Shown here: one piece after another, positions 44,761 through 56,196 of the stretch | How positions within the stretch are numbered: the first letter of the stretch is position 1 | Layout: each line of letters starts with the position of its first letter | From: Aquanectria penicillioides | Lineage: Eukaryota; Ascomycota; Sordariomycetes; Hypocreales; Nectriaceae | Direction of reading: 5' to 3' | DNA: 64,000 nucleotides | Assembly: GCA_003415625.1 (NCBI GenBank) | Contig: PYIU01000006.1 | Location: forward strand, 4,092,001 to 4,156,000 | Notes under the pieces: generated by a model | Seen by the model: the letters and a program-made list of their open reading frames with translations, nothing else | Database searches by the model: none | Told to the model about the DNA's origin: nothing | Made by a program: the position numbers and the translations under genes

Positions 44761-45739
44761 TCAGAGCTACAGCCGACCACGTCAGCGACGAACTTACGAC
44801 CAAACAAACTTCAAAACTTTCCTTCTCAGCCCCCATCTTACCATCCCAAAGCTCTGTCAGAAAGTATACAAGGTGCAGCTGAAATAAACCAAATCGAGCC
44901 ACTGCAAAAAAGCGGCTGAAACCCAAACCTGACCAGCTCACGAAAGCGACATTACAGCTCGTTCGCACAAGTTTAATCTCTCTCATGAATTGTTTGAGAA
45001 CACGAGCAAGCACTTATTAGACCCAATAGCAACACCTAGAACGAGAAACTTCCAAGAGGAATTCCACTCGACAAGTACATATCTGTCGTGTGACAAACCT
45101 GGAGGCACAAGAGACAATGCACCACGGCAAACAATACAAACAATGCAATTGAATCTACTGCATAGCGCTACCCCAAATCTCCAAACAGTTGCTGTCTCAA
45201 TACTTGGGCCCAATGTTTTGGCCACCATGGTATCAAGCAACTCGGGGATGGGTGCAGCGTCAGTTGGAAGGAGACATGCGGAAAATCCGGGTGATGCATG
45301 GGTACCACTATCAGCTACTCACCATGTTGACTCTTACCAACGATTCGATAGTCGTCAACCCGGGCTCAATCAAACAGCGGACGTGGGATTCTCTGGTTCA
45401 AGGTTTGGCTCGAGATGGTAGATGCAGACCCCAATCATCTCTTATATATGGGAGGTAGGATCTCATATCAAGGTGTTTAGAAGGTCAGGGCAGTATTTCA
45501 AGGCGTCAATAGTGACATGCACCCTTCACAGCAAGCAACTGTTCTTATTTTCCTTGATGTATTTTAAAATACAGTGTCAAAGTAACCTGAATGAGTGTGC
45601 TGAAGGTAATTGAACAGGATCCCATTGAACCAATCGTAGCCATTTCTTCTCAACGCCCCATGTTATTGGAATGTTGTCAAGATGTTTCAGATGGTCATGG
45701 AACTCTCCAAGTCCTGCTTTCAACTGAAATCTTCCCCCG
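44761..45739. other. Convergent intergenic region
   Basis: About 980 bases between the membrane protein and the lyase. A 143-codon plus frame at 44990-45421 has no family similarity and is opposed by other frames, so it is not called. Confidence 0.3.
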
Positions 45740-47461
45740 CTAATAGAACAATTCAATTGCATCAAAGATCTAGACTTAATCAGCAAGAAAACACTTTGCT
45801 AGCAACATTGCTATCAAGACTTACCACATTGGGACTCAGGTAATCATCTCCGCTGCTTCCCGAGATGACGTTGATCGTAATTGTGTTCGTGCCGCTAACC
45901 AAGTTTCCACTTGGGATAGTGCAGTCATAAACATCGCCCCAGCCTCTGTACGCACCTCTTGTGACTCCTCGGCTATCAATAGTCGTCGGTGCCGACGGTG
46001 CAGAGCATGTGTAGCTGTTCACGGTCGCCTGTGGTCGTCCGCCAGCGAATGAAAGCGTGGTAGCAATGCGAAGGGTGGCGCTAGAGCTGATGGCAGACGA
46101 AAGAGTAAATGTGATCTTCTGTCCGTTGTTGACATCCTTGAAGATAGCCATGGGCCAACTGGATGCAGCTGATGAGGCGACCGTGCCGGGGCTCCAGCTC
46201 GACATGCGACTATCAGACGGATGCATGCGCAACTGATTGGCAGCATTCAAGAAGCCAGTTGGTTGACCATCGTAGTCGCCCATCTTGAAAATTGTGGTGT
46301 GGCTGCCTGTGAGGATCGTGTTGGTTGCAGCAATGTTAGCTGTCGTCGTAGACTTGGCAGTGACGGTAACTGTTGATGTAGCAGCAAGGAATTCATCTTG
46401 GTACAGCTTCATGGTGTAGGTTCCTGCTACAAGAGCTGGGCTGGTGAATGAGCCAGACGAAGAGGCATAAGCCCAGCTTTGGTAGTTGCTGTTGTACCAG
46501 TGAACCACGATGGGGAAGCTAGACGACACTCCGGAAGCTGTGCCCTTGACGTATCCACGGCCCGAGGCGCCAACGTAGCCAGTTAGACCAAGGTCGTCGA
46601 AGAAGGAGACGTCGAAGCCGGATGCAGAAGGGATGCCGCTTCGGCTAAAGCTAAAGACATATGGTCCATGGAAGCCCTGACGGTAGCTCTCAGTCTGCAC
46701 ATGACCCGAGTTCATGTAGTATGTGGTGCTCTGATAGCTACCGCCATAGTTGAGGTTGATATCCCTGAAGAAGGGTCCACCGCTGCTCTTCTCGGTGGCC
46801 TGGTTGTTGGGTCGGACCCAGCAAGCGTGGATGGAGGCGCCCGAGTTGGTGGCGCAGTAGACGTCGTCGTCGATGAAGCGCTCCGAAGAGTAGAACTTGC
46901 TGCGTGTCTGAGAGCTGACAGTGTACACATCAGAGCCCTCGATTGCGGTGCCGCCGCTGGTGTCGGAGACGGTTGCGTACGGGTACGAAGTTGTCAGGCC
47001 AGTGAGGCGGAAGATGAAGCGGAGTTCTCCAACAGAGGGCTCAGACACGGTGTAGGTGCCCATGTAGATGGTGTTGGCGCCATCCTCAAAGACCATGTAG
47101 TGCGTCAAGTCAAAGCTATCATTATCGGCAACACATTTGACAATCACGTAATCACCTGGTGTAGTCCATTAGCTCGCCTACAAAGCTGCACTGGTAGCTC
47201 AAAGAGGCGCTCACCAGATGTCGTGTACGAAACCGTCGCAGAACCCAGGCCGGAAGCAATGTGGCTGTAGGTGCTCGAGTACTGGTACTCGGTGCCGTAG
47301 AACTTCATGGACGTAATGTCGCAAGTCGAACGACTGATGACGGTGACGAAGCCATAGGAGCTCTCCGTGTCAATGGTGTAAGACGAGCTGGCCGTGGTGA
47401 CAGTGATGCCGAGGACCGAGCTGGCCCATGCCAAGAGAAACGTGATATATACAAAGAACAT
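45740..47461 (-). CDS. Rhamnogalacturonan lyase (PL4)
   Basis: Secreted lyase that cleaves alternating rhamnose-galacturonate backbone of pectin (rhamnogalacturonan I) by beta-elimination. Three exons (47461-47215, 47155-45825, 45769-45740) give 535 residues. The signal peptide is [18 protein letters not shown]. The N-terminal catalytic beta-domain includes [32 protein letters not shown] and [21 protein letters not shown] fibronectin-like middle domain ([11 protein letters not shown]) and a C-terminal jelly-roll carbohydrate-binding domain ([39 protein letters not shown]) follow. A 30-nt last exon supplies the usual ending [13 protein letters not shown]; without that splice the protein ends in an unrelated tail. 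Strong family match. Confidence 0.93.
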
Positions 47462-48680
47462 AATTGTGACCGCTGCCGCAGAGTTGGCAGAGCTACTTCA
47501 GTCCACATGGGCTCTATCGGGAAATTGGCGGTGGCGGTGTGCCACGTTTTATAGGAGTTATCCCCACGTCTAGTCTACCCGGTCATTTGGCGTGTTGCTG
47601 TGCTGGCATGTTTGTCTGATTCCCACCATTAACCCCAAGCTGGACCGTGCTAAAGTGGAAAATTGTAAGCCCAGTATATCCCATTAGTGCGAATAACGAC
47701 TGTCCTAGCAAGCCCTAGCTAGCACAAGTCAATAATTGGATGGGCTATGATCTAGCATTGATATTGTGGGGACTCGAATGTTCGATCTCGGTAGCTATCA
47801 GCCCGATGCTGAAATTGCTCCGCGGACGCATCCAGTAGAAAATGAAGTTCAAAAGCGCTCCTGGAGGCAGTGTTACATCAGACTTTCAGGGGTAGTGCGA
47901 AAGTCGTAAATTCGGAACAAGTGGTTCCGCGTAAGCGGATAAAAGTGTTAAGGTATTAGTAGGCGGTCAAATTGAGACTCCACAAATCAAATGCCATGAC
48001 GCGTTCACTTTAATAAAGTGAGATAAATGGGTGTCGTAGGCAAACCTATAATCCCCAGTGACATTGATTGCCAGCTAACGGATTTTGACGTAGGTAAAAT
48101 GTGGGCGCTCGAAATAGGGTAACCAACAAGCTCATACTGGGGCAGGCCATGGACTCGAGATCTTTATTTAGTAATCGCCAATCCATCAAATATTCTTAAA
48201 TTCCGATATCAAGCAGCATGGAGATCAGAAACCGCATGATTAGCTCGACTAGCAACTACTCGTATGGTTACGCGCGGCGAAGCGGAGTTTGCTTCCACAC
48301 ATGTTTCAGGCAGCAATGAGGATACCAGTACTTGAACCAACCTTCTCAACGAGCTATAAATTACTGGGACGGTATTTTCTTTGGTAACGTGATCCGTCAC
48401 CCAGTCTTTGACAGGTTAAATGATCTGGGGTAATCTGGAGTTTCACTTCAACCACCACCTTGGCAAAATTAGCTCCACAATTTGAGGAACCGTTGCATTG
48501 ACAAGCAGAAAAAGACAAGTGGCAGGCAAGGGTTTTAGTAGCAGGCTCCATCGTTCAAAGATGGGAGAGGCGCATTGGATCACAGTCGAAAACGATCGCG
48601 ATTCCATTCCAAATGGGACTCAAATGAATCCAATGATTCCAATGATATTATACTGAGGGATCGTGGCCGATAGACATCAT
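47462..48680. other. Intergenic stretch, no gene recognised
   Basis: About 1.2 kb upstream of the PL4 gene and downstream of the Dal5-type carrier. It contains the lyase promoter. Only short frames; no repeats beyond chance. Confidence 0.3.
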
Positions 48681-50338
48681 CTAGTAGATATATCTGTAAT
48701 CAGGGTGCAAATCGCCACCTTTTCCATGCTCAATCTCGTGCTGTCGCTCCTCCTCAGTCATAGCCTCACGCTTTCTATTTTGCGCACGCAAGAAGAAGAA
48801 TAGCGAGGCGTGCCCTAGCCCAGCGAGAAGCACTGAACCGAGGGAAAAGCTGAGGCCGAGCAGATACTTGCCGTTGACAGTCTTTTTGAAGATTTGCCCA
48901 ACCTGTTTGGCATGAAGTGGTCAGCCGAAATTCTACAAAAAGAACATGGGTCAAAAACTTACCACAACGCCAGCACTGTTTCCAATCGACTGGTTCATGC
49001 CAATGGCTGTTGCGCGCTTGTAGTACCCCGCGTGCGAGTTTAGGAGCAGGGTAGCGTTCAACCCAACCATGACGTAGATTCCTGGGGCAATCAAAAAGGT
49101 CGAGAAATATAGAACTCCCCGTTGGCTGGTAGGCGTCCCCAGGTTGACAGCATAGCCAATGGCAGTCAGAAGGCCGGCAGGGATCATGAACAATACGCGT
49201 TTATTGACCCTGTCGGAGAGCCAAGACACGCCAATGTACGAGCTCGCCGCCCAGAAAAACACCGGGATTGTCAAAAGTTGAGTCGTGACAGTGTCGAAGC
49301 CAAACGACTTGATGATCAAAGGCAAGAAGCTCGAGAGGCCGAATGAGCAGATGTCTGCCCAGAATTGACTCCAGCAACTGATGTAGAGTTTCACGTCCGT
49401 CAATGCCTTCTTGACCTCACCCCAGTCGAACTCGGGTGTTCCGTTGTACCTCTGGTTGATCTCGGCCCTCAGGCGCATCAGTTGCTTATCCTCCTCGTTC
49501 AAGAACCTTGCCGACTCGAAGTTGTCTGGAAGGGAGAAGAAAGTGATGAATGCGATCACGCAGCTCCCAACTCCTTCGATGATGAACAGCCACCTCCATC
49601 CCTGAAGGCCCGAAACGCCGTCCATCTTCAGCAGAGCATACGCAAAGAGGCCGCCGAAAGAGCCCGAAAGCGCGGCTGACACAAACAAATAGTAAACACG
49701 GAGGGCTTGCTCCTTGGGAGTGTAGAATGTGCTGAGGTACAGGGAGAGACAGGGAAACATGCCGGACTCGAAGGCACCGAGGAGGAGACGGCTGGCGTAT
49801 AGTTGTCCGGTGGAGTGCATGAAGCCGGTACCAATCATGACAACCGACCAGCAGAAGATGAGAGTAGAAATCATGCGGCCTGCGAAGGGAGAGCACGGTG
49901 TCAATGGTGGTGGGAAACGAAGCATGGCTGGAGTTGGCGGGTCACTCACTAGGCCTGAGCTTCTTCAGGAGAAGCGAGCATGGTAGTTCGAATGCGACAT
50001 AAGTAACGTAGACAAGTGTGACGGCATCTTATGAAAGTTAGCAGCGGGTCTTTGGCGGCGACAAGTTGCTTTGGAGATGCCATACTGCCGAGTTCCGCAG
50101 AGGACATGTTGATGTCTGCGAGCATGCCTGCAGAAGCAGCGTTGCCGATGTTGGATCGGTCTAGATATGCAGTCAAAAAGACGACGGTGAAGAGCGGAGC
50201 TAGGTAAAGGTCAAGTTTCCTCAACAGCTTCTTCTCCCGCCCCGGATCGACATACAGAGCCCCGTGGTCAGACGAACTGTCCATGGGGTCCCCGTTGCTG
50301 CCACCAGGCAGGGTCATGATCTTCTTCTCTGCATCCAT
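48681..50338 (-). CDS. Dal5-type MFS anion:cation symporter
   Basis: Twelve-TM carrier of the anion:cation symporter family (allantoate/nicotinate/vitamin and organic-acid permeases). Four exons (50338-50086, 50027-49950, 49879-48963, 48902-48681) give 489 residues. Start chosen at ATG 50338 (MDAEKKIMTLPGG), not the frame extension upstream. Signatures: VVFLTAYLDRSNIGNA after TM1, YVAFELPCSLLLKKLRPS joining exons 2 and 3, RLLLGAFESGMFPCLSLYLSTFY, and YYKRATAIGMNQSIGNSAGVVVGQIF across the last splice. The C-terminus has the family's NRKREAM...GDLHPDYRYIY. It is divergent from the FAH-family hydrolase gene; spacing of about 630 bases suggests co-regulation and a shared substrate. Confidence 0.92.
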
Positions 50339-50966
50339 GGCAAAGCTTGCTGAAAGGATGAAAAAGTAGTCTTTGCACAATTCTCAAACAGCGTCAATGG
50401 CATCCAAGTGTGATTGACTCGAGTGTGTTGTGGTTCGTGATGCGGAAAGTTGCAACAGGCCTCGATGATCTTTATAATTGGGTCCTGTCCACACCTAGAA
50501 GATATCTCTCTGTGCTCTGCTACATAGAGTCGGCGGCATCTGTCCTGAGCTGATTGCGGCCTCCACAGATAAGGCTGCCAGAGAAGATGTCGAGGTCAGA
50601 TTTGGTGCTTGGGTTGAAGTGCAAGAGGCAGGAGAGAAGTTTGAACTTCCAACATGATGTTATCAAAAAGATCCGCCGACGAGATAAGAATGTTAGCGTA
50701 TCCGTTATAGATTGGCCGTAGTGTCGGCGGAAACCCGGTGCGATCGGCGGGTTGATCGGTGGGCCTGATAAGCGTTTTCCGATGGCCACGGCTTTAGGGT
50801 AGCGATGATAGATGGAGCCCAGTGGGAGCATGAAATGTTTTAAAGCCGGACAATTAGCGGCTAGACGTTACAACTTATCGGCTTTCATCTTTTATCACTT
50901 TGGAGATATTCAGGTTATTTTGAACCCTGCTTCACATTCCCTGTGTGCTGTGAGCTATTCAATGAA
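50339..50966. promoter_or_regulatory. Shared divergent promoter with CGG/CCG motifs
   Basis: Intergenic region between the Dal5-type carrier and the hydrolase. At 50725-50737 it reads CGGCGG AAAC CCG: CGG (50728-50730) and CCG (50735-50737) form an inverted pair with a 4-base gap, plus an adjacent direct CGG. More CGG triplets follow at 50745-50750 and 50757-50759. Zn2Cys6 regulators typically bind CGG/CCG pairs, and one is encoded at 52282-54459. The site is a prediction; such triplets also occur by chance. Confidence 0.4.
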
Positions 50967-52189
50967 ATGGAGACAAGCCCGGTAAGTGACTCTATTGTAT
51001 CATCACACTCTGCACCATGGTCTGCGTCAAAATCAAGCCAATCGGTGACTAATAATCCCTCTTCTCACAGGTTTGGGATCGCTTCGTGCGATTTATTAGT
51101 CATGATGGCCGCGAATTGTGTGGTGAACCGATGGATAAGGAAATCGATGGTAAGAGAAATCCACATCCACTTGCTGCCCTACTCGATCGCCTTGAAGGGA
51201 GCTAGGCTCAATTGTAAGAAGAATGGTTACTAAGATTATCATAGTTGGTCTAGACGTCTTTACCGGGAAGGAGGTAAAAGTAAAAGTATTGGACGTGTCC
51301 TCTGCATTGGAGGAGGGCGGCCAGTTTACGGGAGAGGTAGTGGCAATTAAACAGGTAGGATGCAGTCACGTTAAGTTGGCTCCGACTAACGCTGAATTCT
51401 AAGTTGCTCTCGCCAATCTCAGTAAAAGAAATTGGCACTATCCGATGCATCGGCATGAACTACAAGGACCATGTGGTATGGAGAAAATGTTTGAGAAGGC
51501 TAGAGACGTGAGAGCTGACGAGTATTCTAGATGGAAATGAAGAGCACAATGCCAACGGTGCCCGAGGTCTTCCTGAAACCATCGACGTGCTTGCTGGACC
51601 CTTCTGAGCCAATTCTTATTCCGAAACAAGCTAGCGAGGGGGTTGACGCAGAGTGCGAGCTCGTCATCGTGATAGGCAAAGACTGCAAGAATGTGTCGGC
51701 AGCATCTGCGTTGGATTACATCTTGGCATACACGGCTGCCAATGACGTGACGGCCAGAGACATCCAAGCTGGCATCTTGCAGTGGGGATACGCCAAGGGC
51801 TACGACACCTTCTTGCCACTGGGACCAGCTTTGGTGTCGTCGAAGAGACTGACGGATCCGCACAAGTTGAAGCTTAAGACGACTGTGGATGGCAAGACAC
51901 TGCAGGACGGTACCACGGCGGATGTCATTTTTTCTATTCCGGAACTAGTTTCATATCTATCAATGGTAAAGAACCCCGATAAAAAGAGATGATAGATGTG
52001 GCAAACAAAGAGCTAACGCGGCCACAGGGAAGAACACTGCCCAAGGGAACTGTCATCTTGACGGGAACACCGTCTGGCATCGGACACAGCCATAATCCCC
52101 CGCTATATCTCAGCCCAGGAAGCGAAGTCAAGGTGGAAATCAGTGGAGGAATCGGTACACTAGCTAACACTGTGGTTGCGGAGGCTTGA
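50967..52189 (+). CDS. Fumarylacetoacetate hydrolase family protein
   Basis: Metal-dependent hydrolase, decarboxylase or isomerase of the FAH family, acting on beta-keto acid products of aromatic or organic-acid breakdown. Six exons (50967-50981, 51071-51149, 51245-51354, 51404-51475, 51531-51965, 52028-52189) give 290 residues. The 15-nt first exon (METSP) joins VWDRFVRFISHDGRELCGEP, the usual start of this group. The catalytic domain has IRCIGMNYKDHVME, PEVFLKPSTCL, DAECELVIVIGKD with its metal-ligand acidic residues, YTAANDVTARDIQ, GYDTFLPLGPALV and KGTVILTGTPSGIG. Introns fall between the standard blocks. No signal or targeting peptide is obvious. Its place between a carrier and a regulator suggests a small catabolic unit. 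Confidence 0.92.
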
Positions 52190-52281
52190 TTGTATGCGCG
52201 TGGGAGTTAAATTAGAGGGCCACGTAACGTGTTGATGGTTGATGTGTGATTGGTACAATGTGACATTACCATAGACAAAAG

Positions 52282-54459
52282 TCAGTTTCGAGCCTCAAGA
52301 TCGCCAACGAGATCTTCCCATAGGTGATAATCCAGTGGCTCTGGAAAGTGGCGACTGGGGCCGAAGAAGCTGTCGAGCCACTTGGCGGAAGCCTCCATGC
52401 GACCGGCCCCATCGGAGCTCTGGGTGCAAGGCTCCGGCGTTGGCACGGTGGGAACAGGCTGAAAGACATCGGCATCGGGGATTTGCTGATCGGCTACGCG
52501 GAGATTGTTGCCGAGGGACGGCGGAGGAGGCACGTCGGCACTCTGAACGACCGGAGCCGGAGTCGGAGCAGTGGCCGAACCCACGATGGTGGCACGGCGT
52601 TGGACAGATGCGGCCTCCCGCCTCGACTTGCGCGCACTCGCGATGCAGAGCTCGATGACTTTGACCTCGGCCAGCACAAACTCGGTTGCCCACGGGTCCG
52701 CATGCTGCTTCTCGCAGTACGCCGTGAGGTCCTGGAGGATGGCGCCGGTCCGAGACGACGAAGGGTCCCGCACGGCGATGATGCCTAACACGAGAGCGCT
52801 ATTGAAAAGATTATGCATTGCTGCGCCGGCTCTTAGTCGCTCGCCCATGGTGACGTGTCGAGACCGTAACCTCAGCTCCAGATCCGCACACGCAGAGCTG
52901 ATGCAGGCGTCACGGCTGTGCTGGAAGCGGTCGGTGATGGAGTCGAGAAACACAAAGGTGCGGTGCAGTGTCACCCGCGCAAAGTGATACGCCGAGTGCA
53001 GATACATGCGGTGCCAGTAGAGATACGGCCGATGCTCGTCCATGGAGCAGTCTGGGTGCTCGAGGCGGAAGCACGGCGGCAGCGAGGCGACCCATTCCAG
53101 CAGCACGGCGTCGAGGGCCAGCACCTTTTCGTACGTGTTGTAGGACGTGTCCAGCGGGTTCAGACCAAAACACTCCTCGTGGATGTGGCCCAGCGTCGTG
53201 GCGAGCTTCTGCTGGTACATGTAGAAGAGACTGGGCGTTGGGTCGTCCAATGGTCTCTCATCAGCGCTCCAGGCGCGGCCATGGTCACGATGCGAGTCTC
53301 CAATCCACACGTTCTTGATAATCATCTGCATCGAGTGCTGGTCGTTGATTGTAAACGGGCGTCCGATGGCCAGCGAGACAGACCGGTCAAAGGCGTACAG
53401 CGTGCTCCAGAGGCGGCGTCGCGTCTCGAGCACCATCGGCGGCAGCCCCCAGCTCTCGCCGTCGATGTGCATGCCCTGGCTCTGGGCCATGCGCACGGCG
53501 AAGCTGCACGTCAGCCAGCTCTCGTTCTTGCGGCCGAGATGGAGCAGGTAGCGGCTGATGAGGATCCCGGCCCGGACCAGATCGGGGCTCTCGCCGGAGA
53601 AGGTCGGGGCGATGACGACGGCCTTTCTCGCGGCCCAAAAGTACTGCACCGACGCTTCCTCGCACTCGCTCTGCATCTCGGGCGAGCAGCTCAGGGGGCA
53701 GTCGAGCAGCTCGCCGAACGAGAGCACCATGAATAAGAGCGCGAGCCACCGCAGATCGACCGTTGTCAGGTCGTCATCGCCCCATCTCCGGTTCCAGAAG
53801 GCGTCGTAGTTGCCGCGGAACGATTCCTCGTGAACGCTGTCGTAGATGGGATTCAACTCGTCGAGGAACCGCTGGAGCAGGTGGTCGACGACGGTCTTGT
53901 TGCGCGGCAGGTATCCGACGAGCTCCCAGATGTGCGAATAGACTCCCTTTTCGCTGCGTCGGGACCTCGAGAACGCGCCCCGAGACGTACTGCTGGAGTG
54001 GATTCCGGTAATGCCCACCGGCAGCGCAGGGCTCTCGACCTGTATCATATCGGCGGCCGGTTGGTGGCCGAAGTAGGAGCTCCCGTGATAGGACGGGGCG
54101 CCGCGCGAGTTCCAGAGATGGCCGATCCTGTTGTAGTTGAAGACTTGTCTCGGGGGTTCCGTCGGGGGTTGCCTCGGAGCTTCTCTTGGGACTTCTCTTG
54201 ATCCCTCTCTTGGTGTCACACTTGGAGTCTCCCTCAGAGCCTCTCTTGAGGAGGCCCCGGCCACGGCCATGGGGAATTGCTCGGGCGTCGGAGTTGAGCA
54301 ACCAAGCGGAGATGCCCTCAACCGACCAGCCCGGCTCGGGAGGTGGCAGAGATGCGTAATGTTACGGCGGCTGCAGTTGGAGCACGGCGTTTGTCTGTCG
54401 CATCGCTGTTTCTGCCGCCGACATTGCGTGCAGACGTGGCTCTGGCGAGTCCGAGTCAT
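52282..54459 (-). CDS. Zn2Cys6 transcription factor
   Basis: Intronless, 725 residues. The binuclear zinc cluster at residues 10-38 reads C-X2-C-X6-C-X5-C-X2-C-X8-C (Cys10, 13, 20, 26, 29, 38) and binds DNA, usually CGG-type sites. A disordered linker contains a Pro/Arg/Glu repeat near 70-105 (SREALRETPSVTPREGSREV...). The fungal-specific regulatory domain follows from about 190, with LLQRFLDELNPIYDSVHEESF, the conserved RYLLHLGRKNESW region, AQSQGMHIDGESWGLPPMVLETRRRLWSTLYAFDRSVSLAIGRPFTI split across its helices, and YLYWHRMYLHSAYHFARV. Convergent with the FAH-family gene (92 bases between stops). Likely the local regulator of that gene and the Dal5-type carrier; that is inference from position. 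Confidence 0.93.
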   Translation of the reverse strand: MTRTRQSHVCTQCRRQKQRCDRQTPCSNCSRRNITHLCHLPSRAGRLRASPLGCSTPTPEQFPMAVAGASSREALRETPSVTPREGSREVPREAPRQPPTEPPRQVFNYNRIGHLWNSRGAPSYHGSSYFGHQPAADMIQVESPALPVGITGIHSSSTSRGAFSRSRRSEKGVYSHIWELVGYLPRNKTVVDHLLQRFLDELNPIYDSVHEESFRGNYDAFWNRRWGDDDLTTVDLRWLALLFMVLSFGELLDCPLSCSPEMQSECEEASVQYFWAARKAVVIAPTFSGESPDLVRAGILISRYLLHLGRKNESWLTCSFAVRMAQSQGMHIDGESWGLPPMVLETRRRLWSTLYAFDRSVSLAIGRPFTINDQHSMQMIIKNVWIGDSHRDHGRAWSADERPLDDPTPSLFYMYQQKLATTLGHIHEECFGLNPLDTSYNTYEKVLALDAVLLEWVASLPPCFRLEHPDCSMDEHRPYLYWHRMYLHSAYHFARVTLHRTFVFLDSITDRFQHSRDACISSACADLELRLRSRHVTMGERLRAGAAMHNLFNSALVLGIIAVRDPSSSRTGAILQDLTAYCEKQHADPWATEFVLAEVKVIELCIASARKSRREAASVQRRATIVGSATAPTPAPVVQSADVPPPPSLGNNLRVADQQIPDADVFQPVPTVPTPEPCTQSSDGAGRMEASAKWLDSFFGPSRHFPEPLDYHLWEDLVGDLEARN

Positions 54460-56196
54460 GATGCAAGTGAGATATCAGTCGGTCTCGTCCAACCCAGTCC
54501 TGTCCAGTCCAGTCAACCCTGGCTTGTAGATCAAGTTGCAGCAATGCTCCAATTTGACACTTGCTGCAAAGTCAACTATCGGCCAACGGAGATACCGGTA
54601 CCTAGACCGTTTCTCAGTCCAAAAGCCGGTTAAATCTTAACGCTCCACAACTCTGTTCGCTCCGACGCTTGACCATGTTTGAACCCACAATCATCCCTTA
54701 CAATAAGGTATGCGGGGCTGGAGACGGACCAATCTGATTCCTAACAGAATCGTTATCTTTATCCCGGTCGTGCTGCAACATGTCATATTGACGTGTGTGC
54801 ATTCTTGGCGTTTCGCTGTTGTTGGTGTTGGGCGGGATCAATCTTACCTGGAGGATTTGACGAGCAACGTTTTGTCGCGGCTACACTGTATAAAGGTGCA
54901 GGATTCACGCGACGGAAGAAGGCTTTCACTGGGATATTTCATAATCTAGCACGATCTGCGACACATCTTTGTGCACTTCAAGTGCTGGTGTTGACATCAG
55001 CTGTCTCAAGGACACATCATCATGGCATTTTCGATCCCAGTGAGCACACAATATCATTAATTGCTTGATAACCCAACCTAGCTCAACCCCAAATGGTCAA
55101 ACGCATAAAAACAGTCAATTTTCTCCTTATTCCAGCACCCCGTACAGCTCCGACAGGGCGTATCAACTGTGCGGCGCATTCATCGGAGCACACTTTTGCC
55201 CGCCGATGAGCGTCAGGGTCCAGCATCGGATTCTCGTATGATAGGCCAATGGCATGGTTCATCCAAACGCTACGGGCACGCTACGGCTTGACAGCGAGAT
55301 ATGACTGGTGGTTTCTGTGGATCCTAGTCACGGCTGAATCGCTCCTCAAATCTTGCGGTTGATTGACACAGACGAGGGAGGCGTGTTCCGGATTCACAGC
55401 ACATTGGAAGAGTTTCGTAAGTAAGTTTGTGGCTGAAAGGATAGATAATCCATCAAATGGAGGCGCCGTAGTTTCCTGACAGCCCCAAGTTTGTATGCTT
55501 AAAACCCTATGTTCAATTCTTTTTTTGCAATGTCATTATTGAACGAAAAGCACGAGAGAGTCTTGATGTCTTCCAGATAGGATCTGTAGGTATTCATATG
55601 CACACTTCGTTGTGATAAGTCTATTAATGCTGGCAAGATGGACCATGGAAACTGCTCTCCTGATTTCTTCCCAAATTTGCTCCATTGCATCAAACCTCCT
55701 ATTGGAATAAACGATTCCTTAACATCGTAGGAGAAGAAAAGGCTGGGCCGATTCCAGCAGGTACGTATCCGCGGGCCAACCAGAGCAACAGCAAGATGAA
55801 CGAGGATCATCCTTTTAGTTCAATATGTGCTCAACTTGCTCCGATGCCTTTTCTGCCTATAGCGAGTCGCCGCAATTAGCAATTGAACCTCAAAATTTCC
55901 AAGACAGCGATACTCGACCGCAATTTCCCTACAACGTCGATGTTACCAATGTGCGGTGAGCAAACTCTCTCTGGCTGTCGGCCCATAGCAACGCTGTGGA
56001 AGCACCAGTTGCTGGCTCATCACAGTATGCTGCAGTCTTGACGAGCACCGATTGGTTGGCACCGAACTCATTGGCATGGGTAAATAACTATAAAGTTGCC
56101 TGATTAGATCTCTTTGAGGAGGGACAGGACGCGTAATCAACACAAAACCATTTCTCTCATTTTCTACTGAATCGGGAAAATAACACTGAGAGTACA
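54460..56196. other. Intergenic stretch (1.7 kb)
   Basis: Starts with the regulator's promoter. No gene recognised: frames at 54710-55068 (plus) and 55499-55810 (minus) have no family similarity. Confidence 0.3.

Noticed and set aside
46668..47270. 200-codon plus-strand open frame
   Set aside because: Antisense shadow of the PL4 lyase.
52918..53736. 272-codon plus-strand open frame
   Set aside because: Antisense shadow of the intronless GC-rich Zn2Cys6 gene.
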